Shown: piece after piece, positions 1-6,071 of the stretch
Numbering within the stretch: position 1 is the first letter of the stretch
How the letters are laid out: every line of letters begins with the position of its first letter
Source: an uncultured Corynebacterium sp.
GTDB taxonomy: Bacteria > Actinomycetota > Actinomycetes > Mycobacteriales > Mycobacteriaceae
NCBI GenBank assembly: GCA_946222625.1
Contig: CAMILJ010000110.1
Span: 1 to 6,803 of the forward strand
DNA length: 6,803 nt
Direction of reading: 5' to 3'
The notes under the pieces: generated by a model
What the model was told of the DNA's origin: nothing
Databases searched by the model: none
What the model saw: the letters and a program-made list of their open reading frames with translations, nothing else
Made by a program: the position numbers and the translations under genes

Positions 1-2
1 TT

Positions 3-695
3 GTCAACCAGCAAACGGATTCCGGCCGCATTCGCCGCGGGCGCCAGTACGCCACCGAGGGCCATGTCGTGGGCCTCGACGTGCGCAATGGCGCGGTGCA
101 CGGAAAGGTGGCCGGCTCCCAGAACGAGCCTTTCGCGGTGCTCATCCAGGTGCCTTACCGCAACAACGAGGACATCGGGCGGCTATCGGAGATGTTCGCG
201 CGCACCCCCAACTCCGTGGCGCAAGCCAGGGAGGGCATGCTTGCCGACGCCTCCCTCGACATCCTCATCGCCGAGTATCCCGACGACCTCCGTTTCTCCT
301 GCACCTGCCCCGACCCGGAGTACGTGTGCAAGCACGTCGTGGCGGTGGCGGACCGCCTCGCGGCCCGGATGGATGCCGATCCTTCCGTGATTTTTGCCCT
401 ACGCGGCCTCGACTTCGCGCGGCTGGAACAGGCCGTCATGGAGCAGGCCAAGGCGGCCTCGGAGGACTCTTATTCAGCGTCCGCGGCGTCTGAAATCTCT
501 GCCGAGGAACGCAATGCCTTGTTCTGGGAGGGGCGCGAATTGCCGCCCTTGCCGGAGCCCAAGACCGCTCCTGCCGTGGATGATTCCGACCCGGAGTTGC
601 TGCGTAAGGCCATGAGGTCTGTCAGCCATACGAACATAGATTTGCTTCGGGCAGTCTCCGATGTCGAGGACCTTTACTATCATCTGACGCACTAG
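3..695 (+). CDS. SWIM zinc-finger protein, 3' part (5' end outside window)
   Basis: The frame is open from the first complete codon (position 3) and already reads a conserved-looking stretch (RIRRGRQYA, then VVGLDV) typical of the N-terminal half of actinobacterial SWIM proteins. The gene is therefore cut by the window edge and the GTG at 69 is not its start. The SWIM signature CxCx6CxH is complete at 300-335: Cys-Thr-Cys, six residues, Cys-Lys-His, four ligands for one zinc ion. SWIM domains are known to bind DNA or proteins, often beside SNF2-type helicases. The C-terminal third is acidic and low in complexity (Ala/Ser/Glu), then ends in a short helix-like segment. The next gene follows after 62 bp on the same strand, so a role in DNA transactions with the nuclease/ATPase pair is likely but inferred. 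The family assignment is firm and the exact function unknown. Confidence 0.87.
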   Translation, partial: VNQQTDSGRIRRGRQYATEGHVVGLDVRNGAVHGKVAGSQNEPFAVLIQVPYRNNEDIGRLSEMFARTPNSVAQAREGMLADASLDILIAEYPDDLRFSCTCPDPEYVCKHVVAVADRLAARMDADPSVIFALRGLDFARLEQAVMEQAKAASEDSYSASAASEISAEERNALFWEGRELPPLPEPKTAPAVDDSDPELLRKAMRSVSHTNIDLLRAVSDVEDLYYHLTH

Positions 696-706
696 ACATT
701 GCCACA

Positions 707-736
707 CCAGGGGAGCGGCTTGAGCGCCAGCCCTGG
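707..736 (+). other. Small intergenic hairpin before the nuclease gene
   Basis: CCAGGG (707-712) and CCCTGG (731-736) form a 6-bp perfect stem, and GCG/CGC (715-717 and 725-727) can pair inside it. No T-run follows, so it is not a standard intrinsic terminator. It may affect mRNA processing or read-through between the SWIM and nuclease genes, or may be chance in GC-rich DNA. Confidence 0.3.
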
Positions 737-757
737 ATAACGTTGTAGGGAGTTTGC

Positions 758-1882
758 ATGGCCGCGGTCACGTTCATCCACACCTCAGATTTCCAGCTGG
801 GAATGACACGCTGGTTTTTAAGTCCCGCGGCGCAATCGCGTTTTGATGATGACCGCGAAGCGGCGGTCCTGCGGCTAGGCGAGCTGGCCACTGAGACAGG
901 TGCCGAGTTCATCGTCGTGGCCGGTGACGTGTTTGAGCACAACTCCTTGAACAAATCAACGTTGCTGCGCGCGAAGGACATGTTCAAGCGTCTGCCGGTT
1001 CCGGTTTACCTGCTGCCCGGTAACCACGATCCGCTCGTGGCGGATTCCATCTTCTTCAATTCCTTTGCGGATAACGTGCACGTCATCGCGGATTCGGAGC
1101 CGATTGAGGTGCGCCCAGGCGTGGAGATTGTCGGTGCCCCGTACCTGTCCAAGCGGGCTAATTATGACCTCGTGCGCCGTGCGCTGGAGCCTTTAGAGCC
1201 TGCCGAGGAGGGCACGGTTCGCATCGCGGTGGGCCACGGCCAGGTGGAATCCCGCGCCGGCGAGGGCGAGGACTCTGACGCAGATACTATCGACCTCTCC
1301 TTCGTGGAGGAGTGCCTGGATAAAGGCGTTATTGATTATCTGGCGTTGGGGGATACACACTCCACGGAAGCGCTTGGCCTCTCCGGCAAGGTGTGGTTCT
1401 CCGGCAGCCCGGAGACCACGGCTTTCGACGATAGGGAGCGGGACTCGGGCAACGCCTTGGTGGTGACCGTTGAGGAGGAACGGGTGGACGTCGCTAAGCA
1501 CCGCGTTGGTCGTTGGGACTTCCGGGCAATTGATGCGGACGTTAACTCACTGGAGGAGGTCGAAGCGTTTCTGGCGGAGCTCGAAGCCGTTCCGGAGAAG
1601 ATTCGTACCGCGGTCAAGTACAGCCTGCGCGGCACCGTGGGGTTGAGCGCGCAGGCTCGTTTGGAGCAGGGGCTGGCGGAGCTGGAGGAGGTCTTCGCCT
1701 CCCTCAAGCCGCGCGAGAGGACCATGGATCTGCATCTTGCTCCCTCGGAGGAGGAGCTTAGTGAGCTGAGCTTGAGTGGCTATGCCGCCGATGCACTGGC
1801 GGAGTTGCTTGAGGACTTGGACAATCCCACAGCCCGTGATGCCGCCAACCTGCTGTTCCGCCTCAGCGCGAAGGGAGCTTAA
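758..1882 (+). CDS. Mre11/SbcD-like metallophosphoesterase (putative DNA repair exonuclease)
   Basis: A 374-residue calcineurin-like phosphoesterase, close to the usual SbcD length of about 400. The metal-site motifs appear in order: HTSDFQLG (Asp11, Gln13), GDVFEHN (Asp57), GNHDP (Asn89-His90), GHGQ (His160) and LGDTHS (Asp199, His201). Family members hydrolyse DNA phosphodiester bonds using two Mn ions. Here the His of the first DxH motif is Gln and the first His of the last HxH motif is Asp. As I recall, a subfamily of bacterial DNA repair exonucleases shares these changes, so the enzyme is probably active but distinct from classical SbcD. From about residue 255 a capping domain follows. 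ATG 758 is preceded by AGGGAG (747-752) at 5-nt spacing. The stop codon lies 2 bp before the ATPase start, indicating translational coupling and a joint complex. Confidence 0.93.
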   Translation: MAAVTFIHTSDFQLGMTRWFLSPAAQSRFDDDREAAVLRLGELATETGAEFIVVAGDVFEHNSLNKSTLLRAKDMFKRLPVPVYLLPGNHDPLVADSIFFNSFADNVHVIADSEPIEVRPGVEIVGAPYLSKRANYDLVRRALEPLEPAEEGTVRIAVGHGQVESRAGEGEDSDADTIDLSFVEECLDKGVIDYLALGDTHSTEALGLSGKVWFSGSPETTAFDDRERDSGNALVVTVEEERVDVAKHRVGRWDFRAIDADVNSLEEVEAFLAELEAVPEKIRTAVKYSLRGTVGLSAQARLEQGLAELEEVFASLKPRERTMDLHLAPSEEELSELSLSGYAADALAELLEDLDNPTARDAANLLFRLSAKGA

Positions 1883-1884
1883 TC

Positions 1885-4458
1885 ATGATGCAGCTACATT
1901 CTGTTGAACTCAATAATGTCCGAGGCGTGGATCACCTCGAGGTCAAGGACCTTCCAGAAACGGGTGTGGTGGTTATCGGCGGGCCGAACGAGGCTGGCAA
2001 ATCCACATTGGTGGAGTCTATTGATTTTGTGCTGACGCAAAAACACACGGCCAACTCTAAGGCGGTGAGGGCGCTTCAGCCTGCCGGCCAGGATGTGGGC
2101 CCGGAGGTCACGCTGGAGGCCACCGTGGGGCCTTACCGCTTCCGCATTCGCAAGCGGTGGGTGAAGAAGCGCACCTCGGAGCTGCATGTGTTCTCCCCGC
2201 GCCCCGGCCAGTGGACTGGCGCGGAAGCGGATGGGGAGCTGGAGCGCATTCTCAGTGAGCATATGGACCGCGCGCTTGTCGACGCCCTCTTCATCCGCCA
2301 AGACGATAGCCACGAGGGCATTGCCGCAGTGGGCATTCCTTCCCTTACTGCGGCACTAGAGGAGCAGACCGGGGCGAATGCCGTGGCGGAAGAGTCTGAA
2401 CTGCTCACGCGCATCGAGGCGGAGTACAAGGAGTACTTCACCGCGAAGACGGACAAGCCGGCGGGGGACTATAAGGCCGCCATCGCCGCGCTGTCAGAGG
2501 CGGAGGAGGAGCAGGCTGCTGCCGAGTCTGCGTTGCGTGAACTCGATGGAGTAGTGGAGCGCTATGAAGCTGCCGAGCTGAAGAAGTCCGAGGCCGAAGC
2601 GGCTTTGCCGGCGGCCGTAGAAGAGTGCGAGCGCCGTGACGGCGAACTAGTCGCCGCCCGGGCCGCCCAGGAGAAGGTCACCGCGCAGGAGGCTGCAGTG
2701 ACCCGGGCGGCGGAGGCCGTGACGCGCGCGGAGGAGGAATCGGCGCGGCGCAAGGCTGCGATTGCTGAGCACTTCGCAGCGGTTGAGGCGGCCGAGCGTG
2801 CCGCCGCAGCGGTTGCTGAAGCCCGCGAGCGCGCCGAGGAAGAATCCGCCGCCCGCACGAAGCTGGAAGAAGAGCGCGCAGAGGTGCACAAGCTTTACGA
2901 GGCCGTGCGCGAGGAACGCCAGCGCGCTCGCCGCGCGCAGCGGCGCGCAGAACGCGAGGCCTTGGGCACCCGCCTCGAAGCACTGAGCACGTTGGAAGAG
3001 ACCTTGGCGTCGCGCCGCCGTGAGCTGGCTGCCGCACCAGACGTACCTCACCTTCAGGAATTGGAAGACGCGGCTCGTGAGGTCACTGTCCAGGAGCGCC
3101 TGCGTGCGGCGGCTGCTGCCAAACTGTACTTTTCCGGGAAAGGCTCCGTCGCCGTCGATGGCGAGGAACGCTCTCTGGAGAGCGGTGAAGAACTCGCGGT
3201 CGAGCTGCGTGAGGGCACGACCCTTCAGGTCGGCGAGGTTACCGCCCGCTATGCTGCCGGTGCCGGCGAAAGCGGTGAGGAAGGCGTGGAGAGGGCTCGT
3301 GCTGAGCTCGCGCGCCTGCTAGAGGATGCCGGGTGCGAAGACCTTGAGTCCGCCCGTGCCGCTCACGAGAAACACACCAAACTCGCATCCGCCGCTGATT
3401 CCGCGGCGCGCGAACTTGCTGCTGCGTTGGGAGGGGAGGACATCGGTGAACTGCGTGCGCGCTTTGAGGCCGCCGCAGAAGAGGCTGAGGACGTCGAGGG
3501 CGCTGACGAGGCCGCGGAACCGCGAGAGCTGGACGTGGTGGAGCGAGAAGAAGAGGAGCTACGCAGGAAACTCGATGAGCTCGACCGCGCTGTGGCTCCC
3601 TACCGTGAAAACAAAGCGGGCGCGGCATTAGAGGTAGCTACCGTGCGCGCCGAGGAGGCAACCGCGCAGCGCGATTCCAGGGCCGCAGCCGTGGAGGCCG
3701 CCCGTGCTCAGCTCAGCGATGCCGACGTGGCCGCGGCTATCGAGGCAGCACAGGCCAAGCTGCAGGAGGAAACAGAAGTACTGGAGGAGATGTCCGCGGT
3801 GGACGTGGACACCGCCGAACATCTAGCCAAGGGAGCGCGTACGCACGTGGATTCCCTGAAGGCAGCGGTGAATGCGGCGGTCGGTGACATGCGTGAGTTC
3901 CGGGGACTTATCGATATGCATTCCGGAGCGGCTGAGGACGCGGAGAAAGCCGCCGCTGAGCTCGAGGTTGCTCGTGAGCGCCACGCCGCTGTCGAGCGTC
4001 GCGCGGAAGCTGCGCGTTACCTGCGCACTCTCATGCTGCGCCACCGCGACGCAGCGCGCCAGCGCTATGCCGCGCCGTTTGTCACAGCGCTCAACAGCTT
4101 GGCGCAAACGGTCTTCGGCGGAGATGTGGACTTCGAGTTATCGGAAGAGCTCAAGGTAGAAGCTCGCAGCCGCGACGGTGAGACCGTGTCTTTCGACGCG
4201 CTCTCCGGCGGTGCCAAAGAGCAGTTGAGCATCCTGACGCGCTTCGCCATAGCTCAGCTGGTGTCCGATGAACCGGTGCCCGTTCTGATCGATGATGCGT
4301 TGGGTTCCACGGACTCCCAGCGCCTTCAGCTCATGGCGGCGCTGTTCAGCAAGGCTGGGAAAAACACTCAGGTCATCGTGCTGACCTGTATGCCGCAGCG
4401 CTACTCGTGGGTGCCTGGGCGCACGGAGCTAGACATGGAGAAACTTACAAGGGCCTAA
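1885..4458 (+). CDS. Rad50/SbcC-like coiled-coil AAA ATPase without zinc hook
   Basis: An 857-residue SMC-like ATPase. The N-terminal nucleotide-binding half has Walker A GPNEAGKS (33-40) and a Q-loop Gln at 139. The C-terminal half has the signature LSGG (773-776), Walker B VLIDD (800-804) and a GSTD D-loop (807-810). Between them lie long Glu/Ala/Arg-rich coiled-coil arms. Instead of a Rad50-type CXXC hook, residues about 413-459 form a non-helical, beta-rich patch with several Gly. The whole protein has only three Cys (248, 484, 835), none paired. The Walker B acidic pair is Asp-Asp, as in RecF, rather than Asp-Glu, and the usual H-loop His is absent (TCMP at 834-837). AAGGGAG (1871-1877) precedes two successive ATGs, of which the first is taken. 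It is shorter than E. coli SbcC (about 1050). It should power and position the nuclease encoded immediately upstream. Confidence 0.95.
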   Translation: MMQLHSVELNNVRGVDHLEVKDLPETGVVVIGGPNEAGKSTLVESIDFVLTQKHTANSKAVRALQPAGQDVGPEVTLEATVGPYRFRIRKRWVKKRTSELHVFSPRPGQWTGAEADGELERILSEHMDRALVDALFIRQDDSHEGIAAVGIPSLTAALEEQTGANAVAEESELLTRIEAEYKEYFTAKTDKPAGDYKAAIAALSEAEEEQAAAESALRELDGVVERYEAAELKKSEAEAALPAAVEECERRDGELVAARAAQEKVTAQEAAVTRAAEAVTRAEEESARRKAAIAEHFAAVEAAERAAAAVAEARERAEEESAARTKLEEERAEVHKLYEAVREERQRARRAQRRAEREALGTRLEALSTLEETLASRRRELAAAPDVPHLQELEDAAREVTVQERLRAAAAAKLYFSGKGSVAVDGEERSLESGEELAVELREGTTLQVGEVTARYAAGAGESGEEGVERARAELARLLEDAGCEDLESARAAHEKHTKLASAADSAARELAAALGGEDIGELRARFEAAAEEAEDVEGADEAAEPRELDVVEREEEELRRKLDELDRAVAPYRENKAGAALEVATVRAEEATAQRDSRAAAVEAARAQLSDADVAAAIEAAQAKLQEETEVLEEMSAVDVDTAEHLAKGARTHVDSLKAAVNAAVGDMREFRGLIDMHSGAAEDAEKAAAELEVARERHAAVERRAEAARYLRTLMLRHRDAARQRYAAPFVTALNSLAQTVFGGDVDFELSEELKVEARSRDGETVSFDALSGGAKEQLSILTRFAIAQLVSDEPVPVLIDDALGSTDSQRLQLMAALFSKAGKNTQVIVLTCMPQRYSWVPGRTELDMEKLTRA

Positions 4459-4482
4459 GTCCCGGAGTGTAGGGTATGAGCC

Positions 4483-4992
4483 ATGACAGCGGACACTCGA
4501 TGGCTCACCGACAGCGAACAGGACCTGTGGCGCCACATTCTAGCTAGCATTCGCAAGATCAATCGCGGTATGGAGGAAACTCTGCTGGCCTGCGGCGATA
4601 TTTCGGCCGCGGAGTTTTCGGTACTTGTTTCTCTTTCGGAAGCGCCCGATAACACGCTGCGTTTGCGCGAGTTGTGTTCGGAGCTGGAGTGGGACCGCTC
4701 CCGCGCCTCCCACCAAATCACCCGCATGGAAAAACGGGGTTTGGTGCGCAAGGAAAAGTGTGCGGGCGATGCGCGTGGCGTGGAGGTCGTCATGACGAAG
4801 TCCGGCCGGGAGCGTCTAGAGGCGGCGGTACCTGAGCACGTCGAGTCCGTGCGCCGCATGGTTTTTGATCACCTCGATCCTGCCGACGCTCCGGCGGTCC
4901 TGCGTTTTTGCGAGGGCGTCCTTTCAGAAAACAATCTTCCGGGGTACGACGGCTTCGTGCCGGATGAACGCTTGGGTATTCACACCGACTAG
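4483..4992 (+). CDS. MarR-family winged helix-turn-helix regulator
   Basis: A 169-residue protein with the layout of MarR dimers: N-terminal helices (about 10-37), a winged-helix core (about 40-110) and C-terminal dimerisation helices (about 112-150). The likely recognition helix is DRSRASHQITRMEKRG (71-86), followed by the wing with the family's D-x-R pattern (GDARGVEV, 96-102) and MTKSGRE. Such proteins usually repress nearby genes and release DNA on binding a small molecule or on oxidation. Cys37, 65, 93 and 143 are present, but no redox role can be claimed. Start ATG 4483 has AGGG at 4471-4474; an earlier ATG at 4476 is out of frame. The gene starts 24 bp after the ATPase stop, so co-transcription is possible. 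Ligand and targets are unknown; the gene itself or the acidic-protein gene downstream are natural candidates. Confidence 0.92.
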   Translation: MTADTRWLTDSEQDLWRHILASIRKINRGMEETLLACGDISAAEFSVLVSLSEAPDNTLRLRELCSELEWDRSRASHQITRMEKRGLVRKEKCAGDARGVEVVMTKSGRERLEAAVPEHVESVRRMVFDHLDPADAPAVLRFCEGVLSENNLPGYDGFVPDERLGIHTD

Positions 4993-5020
4993 TTGTGCGC
5001 TGCACGGGTAGTGTTAATTT
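4993..5020 (+). promoter_or_regulatory. Candidate promoter for the small acidic protein gene
   Basis: TTGTGC (4993-4998) as -35, a 16-nt spacer and TAATTT (5015-5020) as -10, with TG one base before it (5012-5013) as an extended -10. It begins right after the MarR gene stop. The match is moderate and no start site is known. Confidence 0.35.
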
Positions 5021-5037
5021 TCGTCCGTTTACTCACC

Positions 5038-5048
5038 AGGAGGTGATC
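5038..5048 (+). promoter_or_regulatory. Unusually long Shine-Dalgarno sequence
   Basis: AGGAGGTGATC is an 11-nt uninterrupted complement to the conserved 3' end of bacterial 16S rRNA. The start it can serve is ATG 5059, with 15 nt between AGGAGG and the ATG, longer than the usual 5-9. An in-frame TGA at 5044 excludes any start closer to it in that frame. Confidence 0.75.
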
Positions 5049-5058
5049 TGTCCGCGCC

Positions 5059-5352
5059 ATGATGGGACAAGAACTGTTTGAGCACCCAAAGCGCCAGTAC
5101 GCTACGTACGGCATTACTCCGCTGAAAGAGCTCAGCGCACAAGTAGGCCCGGTCGATGATCTGGAAGAACTCAGCGAGGAGCAGGCCACCGCCCTCGAGC
5201 ATGCCCTCGAGCAGCACCCAGAGGGTGCACTGACCTTCGATGACGCCTCGCAGCTGTGGATTATCGGCGCGGATGAGGATATTGAGCGTATGTTCCATGA
5301 CCGCGAGGATTTCGTCGATGCGCTCAACAACAACGAGGACCCTGGGGTCTAG
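5059..5352 (+). CDS. Small acidic protein of unknown function
   Basis: A 97-residue soluble-looking protein that I do not recognise. It has 24 Asp/Glu against 5 Lys/Arg, so it is strongly acidic. The N-terminal third (MMGQELFEHPKRQYATYGI) carries the few basic and aromatic residues. The middle is helix-prone (DDLEELSEEQATALEHALEQ), then LTFDDASQLWIIG looks like a beta strand, and the C-terminal part is again acidic and helical. No signal peptide, membrane segment or metal-binding motif is seen. The start is ATG 5059 because TGA at 5044 closes the frame upstream; a second ATG follows at once. The very strong ribosome site, plausible promoter and normal codon use support a real, well-translated gene. 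It lies 66 bp after the MarR gene on the same strand. Confidence 0.78.
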   Translation: MMGQELFEHPKRQYATYGITPLKELSAQVGPVDDLEELSEEQATALEHALEQHPEGALTFDDASQLWIIGADEDIERMFHDREDFVDALNNNEDPGV

Positions 5353-5428
5353 CCCACAGTCGGTGTCATACTAAAGGTGGATGGCGGCTAAATTTACTGG
5401 GTTTAACTACGGGCGGCTCTGTTGAAAC

Positions 5429-5437
5429 TGCTAAGAT
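5429..5437 (+). promoter_or_regulatory. Candidate extended -10 promoter for the small membrane protein
   Basis: TGCTAAGAT is an extended -10 (TG, one base, TAAGAT at 5432-5437). No good -35 lies at the right distance; the TTGAAA at 5422-5427 is too close to serve this -10. A start near 5444 would give a leader of about 90 nt before the ATG at 5532. The position in the 164-bp gap 5353-5516 fits a separate transcript. Confidence 0.4.
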
Positions 5438-5531
5438 ACTCTGTGTTAAAGGGCGAGCATCCCCGCGCTTTTCAGAGGCAGCTTGAGCGAGAGCGCCATC
5501 TGGCTAGGGGAGCTAAGTGAAAGGACAAAAC

Positions 5532-5741
5532 ATGATGGTCGAGCGTGATTTGGCTCAGGAACAGCGTGAAGCAGCTGCACGTGACAAGGCTGACGGCTGG
5601 GTATCCGTCTTCGTTCAGTGGATTCCCTCCATGCTTCTCTCCGTGGTGATGCTGGGCGCCATGATGTTAGGCATGTACTACATCGAGCACGGCACCTTGG
5701 ACATCACCCAGCCGATCGTCAACCAGTACATCACCCAGTAA
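5532..5741 (+). CDS. Small single-pass membrane protein, unknown function
   Basis: A 69-residue protein with a charged N-terminal helix (VERDLAQEQREAAARDKAD, residues 3-21), one hydrophobic helix rich in Met and Leu (about 24-51) and a short polar tail ending in PIVNQYITQ. The basic residues before the helix suggest the N-terminus stays in the cytoplasm and the tail faces outward. Two starts are possible. ATG 5532 has AAAGGA (5520-5525) at 6-nt spacing and is preferred. GTG 5517 has AGGGGAG (5506-5512) at 4 nt and would add five residues (74 in total). I do not recognise a family. The gene is bracketed by its own candidate promoter and by a strong terminator 47 bp after the stop, so it is probably transcribed alone. 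Confidence 0.78.
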   Translation: MMVERDLAQEQREAAARDKADGWVSVFVQWIPSMLLSVVMLGAMMLGMYYIEHGTLDITQPIVNQYITQ

Positions 5742-5788
5742 TCTGGTTCGCTCCCTCGCTGCCGCCCAGCGGGGAGAACAGCTTGACG

Positions 5789-5829
5789 TCAAGCCCCAGC
5801 AGATTTGCCTGCTGGGGCTTGATCTTTTT
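5789..5829 (+). terminator. Strong intrinsic terminator
   Basis: A perfect 14-bp stem: 5789-5802 (TCAAGCCCCAGCAG) pairs with 5809-5822, around a 6-nt loop ATTTGC (5803-5808), and is followed by TCTTTTT (5823-5829). The GC-rich stem plus T-tract in this orientation marks the 3' end of the small membrane protein transcript. There is no matching A-run on the left, so it probably works only on the + strand. Confidence 0.93.
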
Positions 5830-5862
5830 CACCAGCCCCCATATCTTTAACTCTCGCCGCCA

Positions 5863-5931
5863 ACTGCCCTAGTTGCCAAAAACATTGCTCCTGCCGCAGG
5901 ATCTGGCCAGAACTTTGTCAACTAGGGCAGT
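5863..5931. repeat. Inverted repeat A, 18-bp arms (17/18)
   Basis: ACTGCCCTAGTTGCCAAA (5863-5880) and its near-perfect reverse complement at 5914-5931 differ at one position; 13 bp at the outer end are exact. The 33-nt interior holds two further palindromes, CCTG-CCG-CAGG (5890-5900) and TCTGGCCAGA (5902-5911), so the whole 69 bp can fold into a branched hairpin. No T-run follows on either strand, so it is not a simple terminator. It could be a small palindromic interspersed element, a structured RNA or a protein-binding region. Confidence 0.8.
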
Positions 5932-5960
5932 GCTAAGCCTGAAAGTGAGTCTCCGAGTGC

Positions 5961-5977
5961 GATGTCTCCGAGACATC
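5961..5977. repeat. 17-bp palindrome B (GATGTCTC-C-GAGACATC)
   Basis: Two perfect 8-bp half-sites surround one central C. This is the size and symmetry of a dimeric regulator's operator. GTCTCCGAG from within it also occurs as a direct repeat at 5949-5957. The half-site GAGACATC recurs at 6765-6772. It lies 95 bp upstream of the PH-like membrane protein gene. Confidence 0.7.
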
Positions 5978-5982
5978 TTGAC

Positions 5983-6045
5983 CCCTTCGCGCTCACTGTC
6001 GGGTCTAATTTGGCTGCCGCCCGCGCTTTCGGTGAGCGCGAAGGG
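5983..6045. repeat. Inverted repeat C, 14-bp perfect arms
   Basis: CCCTTCGCGCTCAC (5983-5996) is the exact reverse complement of 6032-6045. A G-U and a G-C pair extend the stem inward, and CGGG/CCCG (6000-6003 and 6020-6023) can pair inside the 35-nt interior. It has no T-tract. It ends 26 bp before the ATG at 6072 and so may act as a regulatory element for that gene. The gap 5742-6071 holds no credible gene, only the terminator and elements A to C. Confidence 0.78.
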
Positions 6046-6056
6046 CGCATTCATCC

Positions 6057-6062
6057 GATAGT
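6057..6062 (+). promoter_or_regulatory. Candidate -10 for a leaderless transcript
   Basis: GATAGT differs from TATAGT by one base and ends 9 nt before ATG 6072, so transcription would begin at or within a few bases of the start codon. Leaderless mRNAs are common in corynebacteria, and this start lacks a Shine-Dalgarno sequence. No convincing -35 is visible. A rival promoter is TTGACC (5978-5983) with TCTAAT (6004-6009), but its 20-nt spacer is long. Confidence 0.28.
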
Positions 6063-6071
6063 CTGACCACC

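Noticed and set aside
69..71. GTG as start of the SWIM gene
   Set aside because: The same frame stays open to the window edge with family-like residues before it, so the true start is upstream.
1..390. Open frame beginning with TTG at position 1
   Set aside because: Out-of-frame shadow of the SWIM gene; its product is Arg/Ser/Pro-rich without any motif, while the frame from position 3 carries the SWIM signature.
1894..4107. Several long antisense open frames inside the ATPase gene
   Set aside because: They arise from G/C third positions and Glu/Ala-rich codons of the real gene; their products are compositionally odd and lack motifs and ribosome sites.
4443..4460. ACTTA and TAAGT inverted around 8 nt as a MarR operator
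   Set aside because: Only 5-bp arms, overlapping the ATPase stop; too weak to call.
5869..6061. Overlapping open frames of about 61 codons on both strands
   Set aside because: They span palindromes A to C, have poor starts and no conserved character; the openness reflects the repeats.
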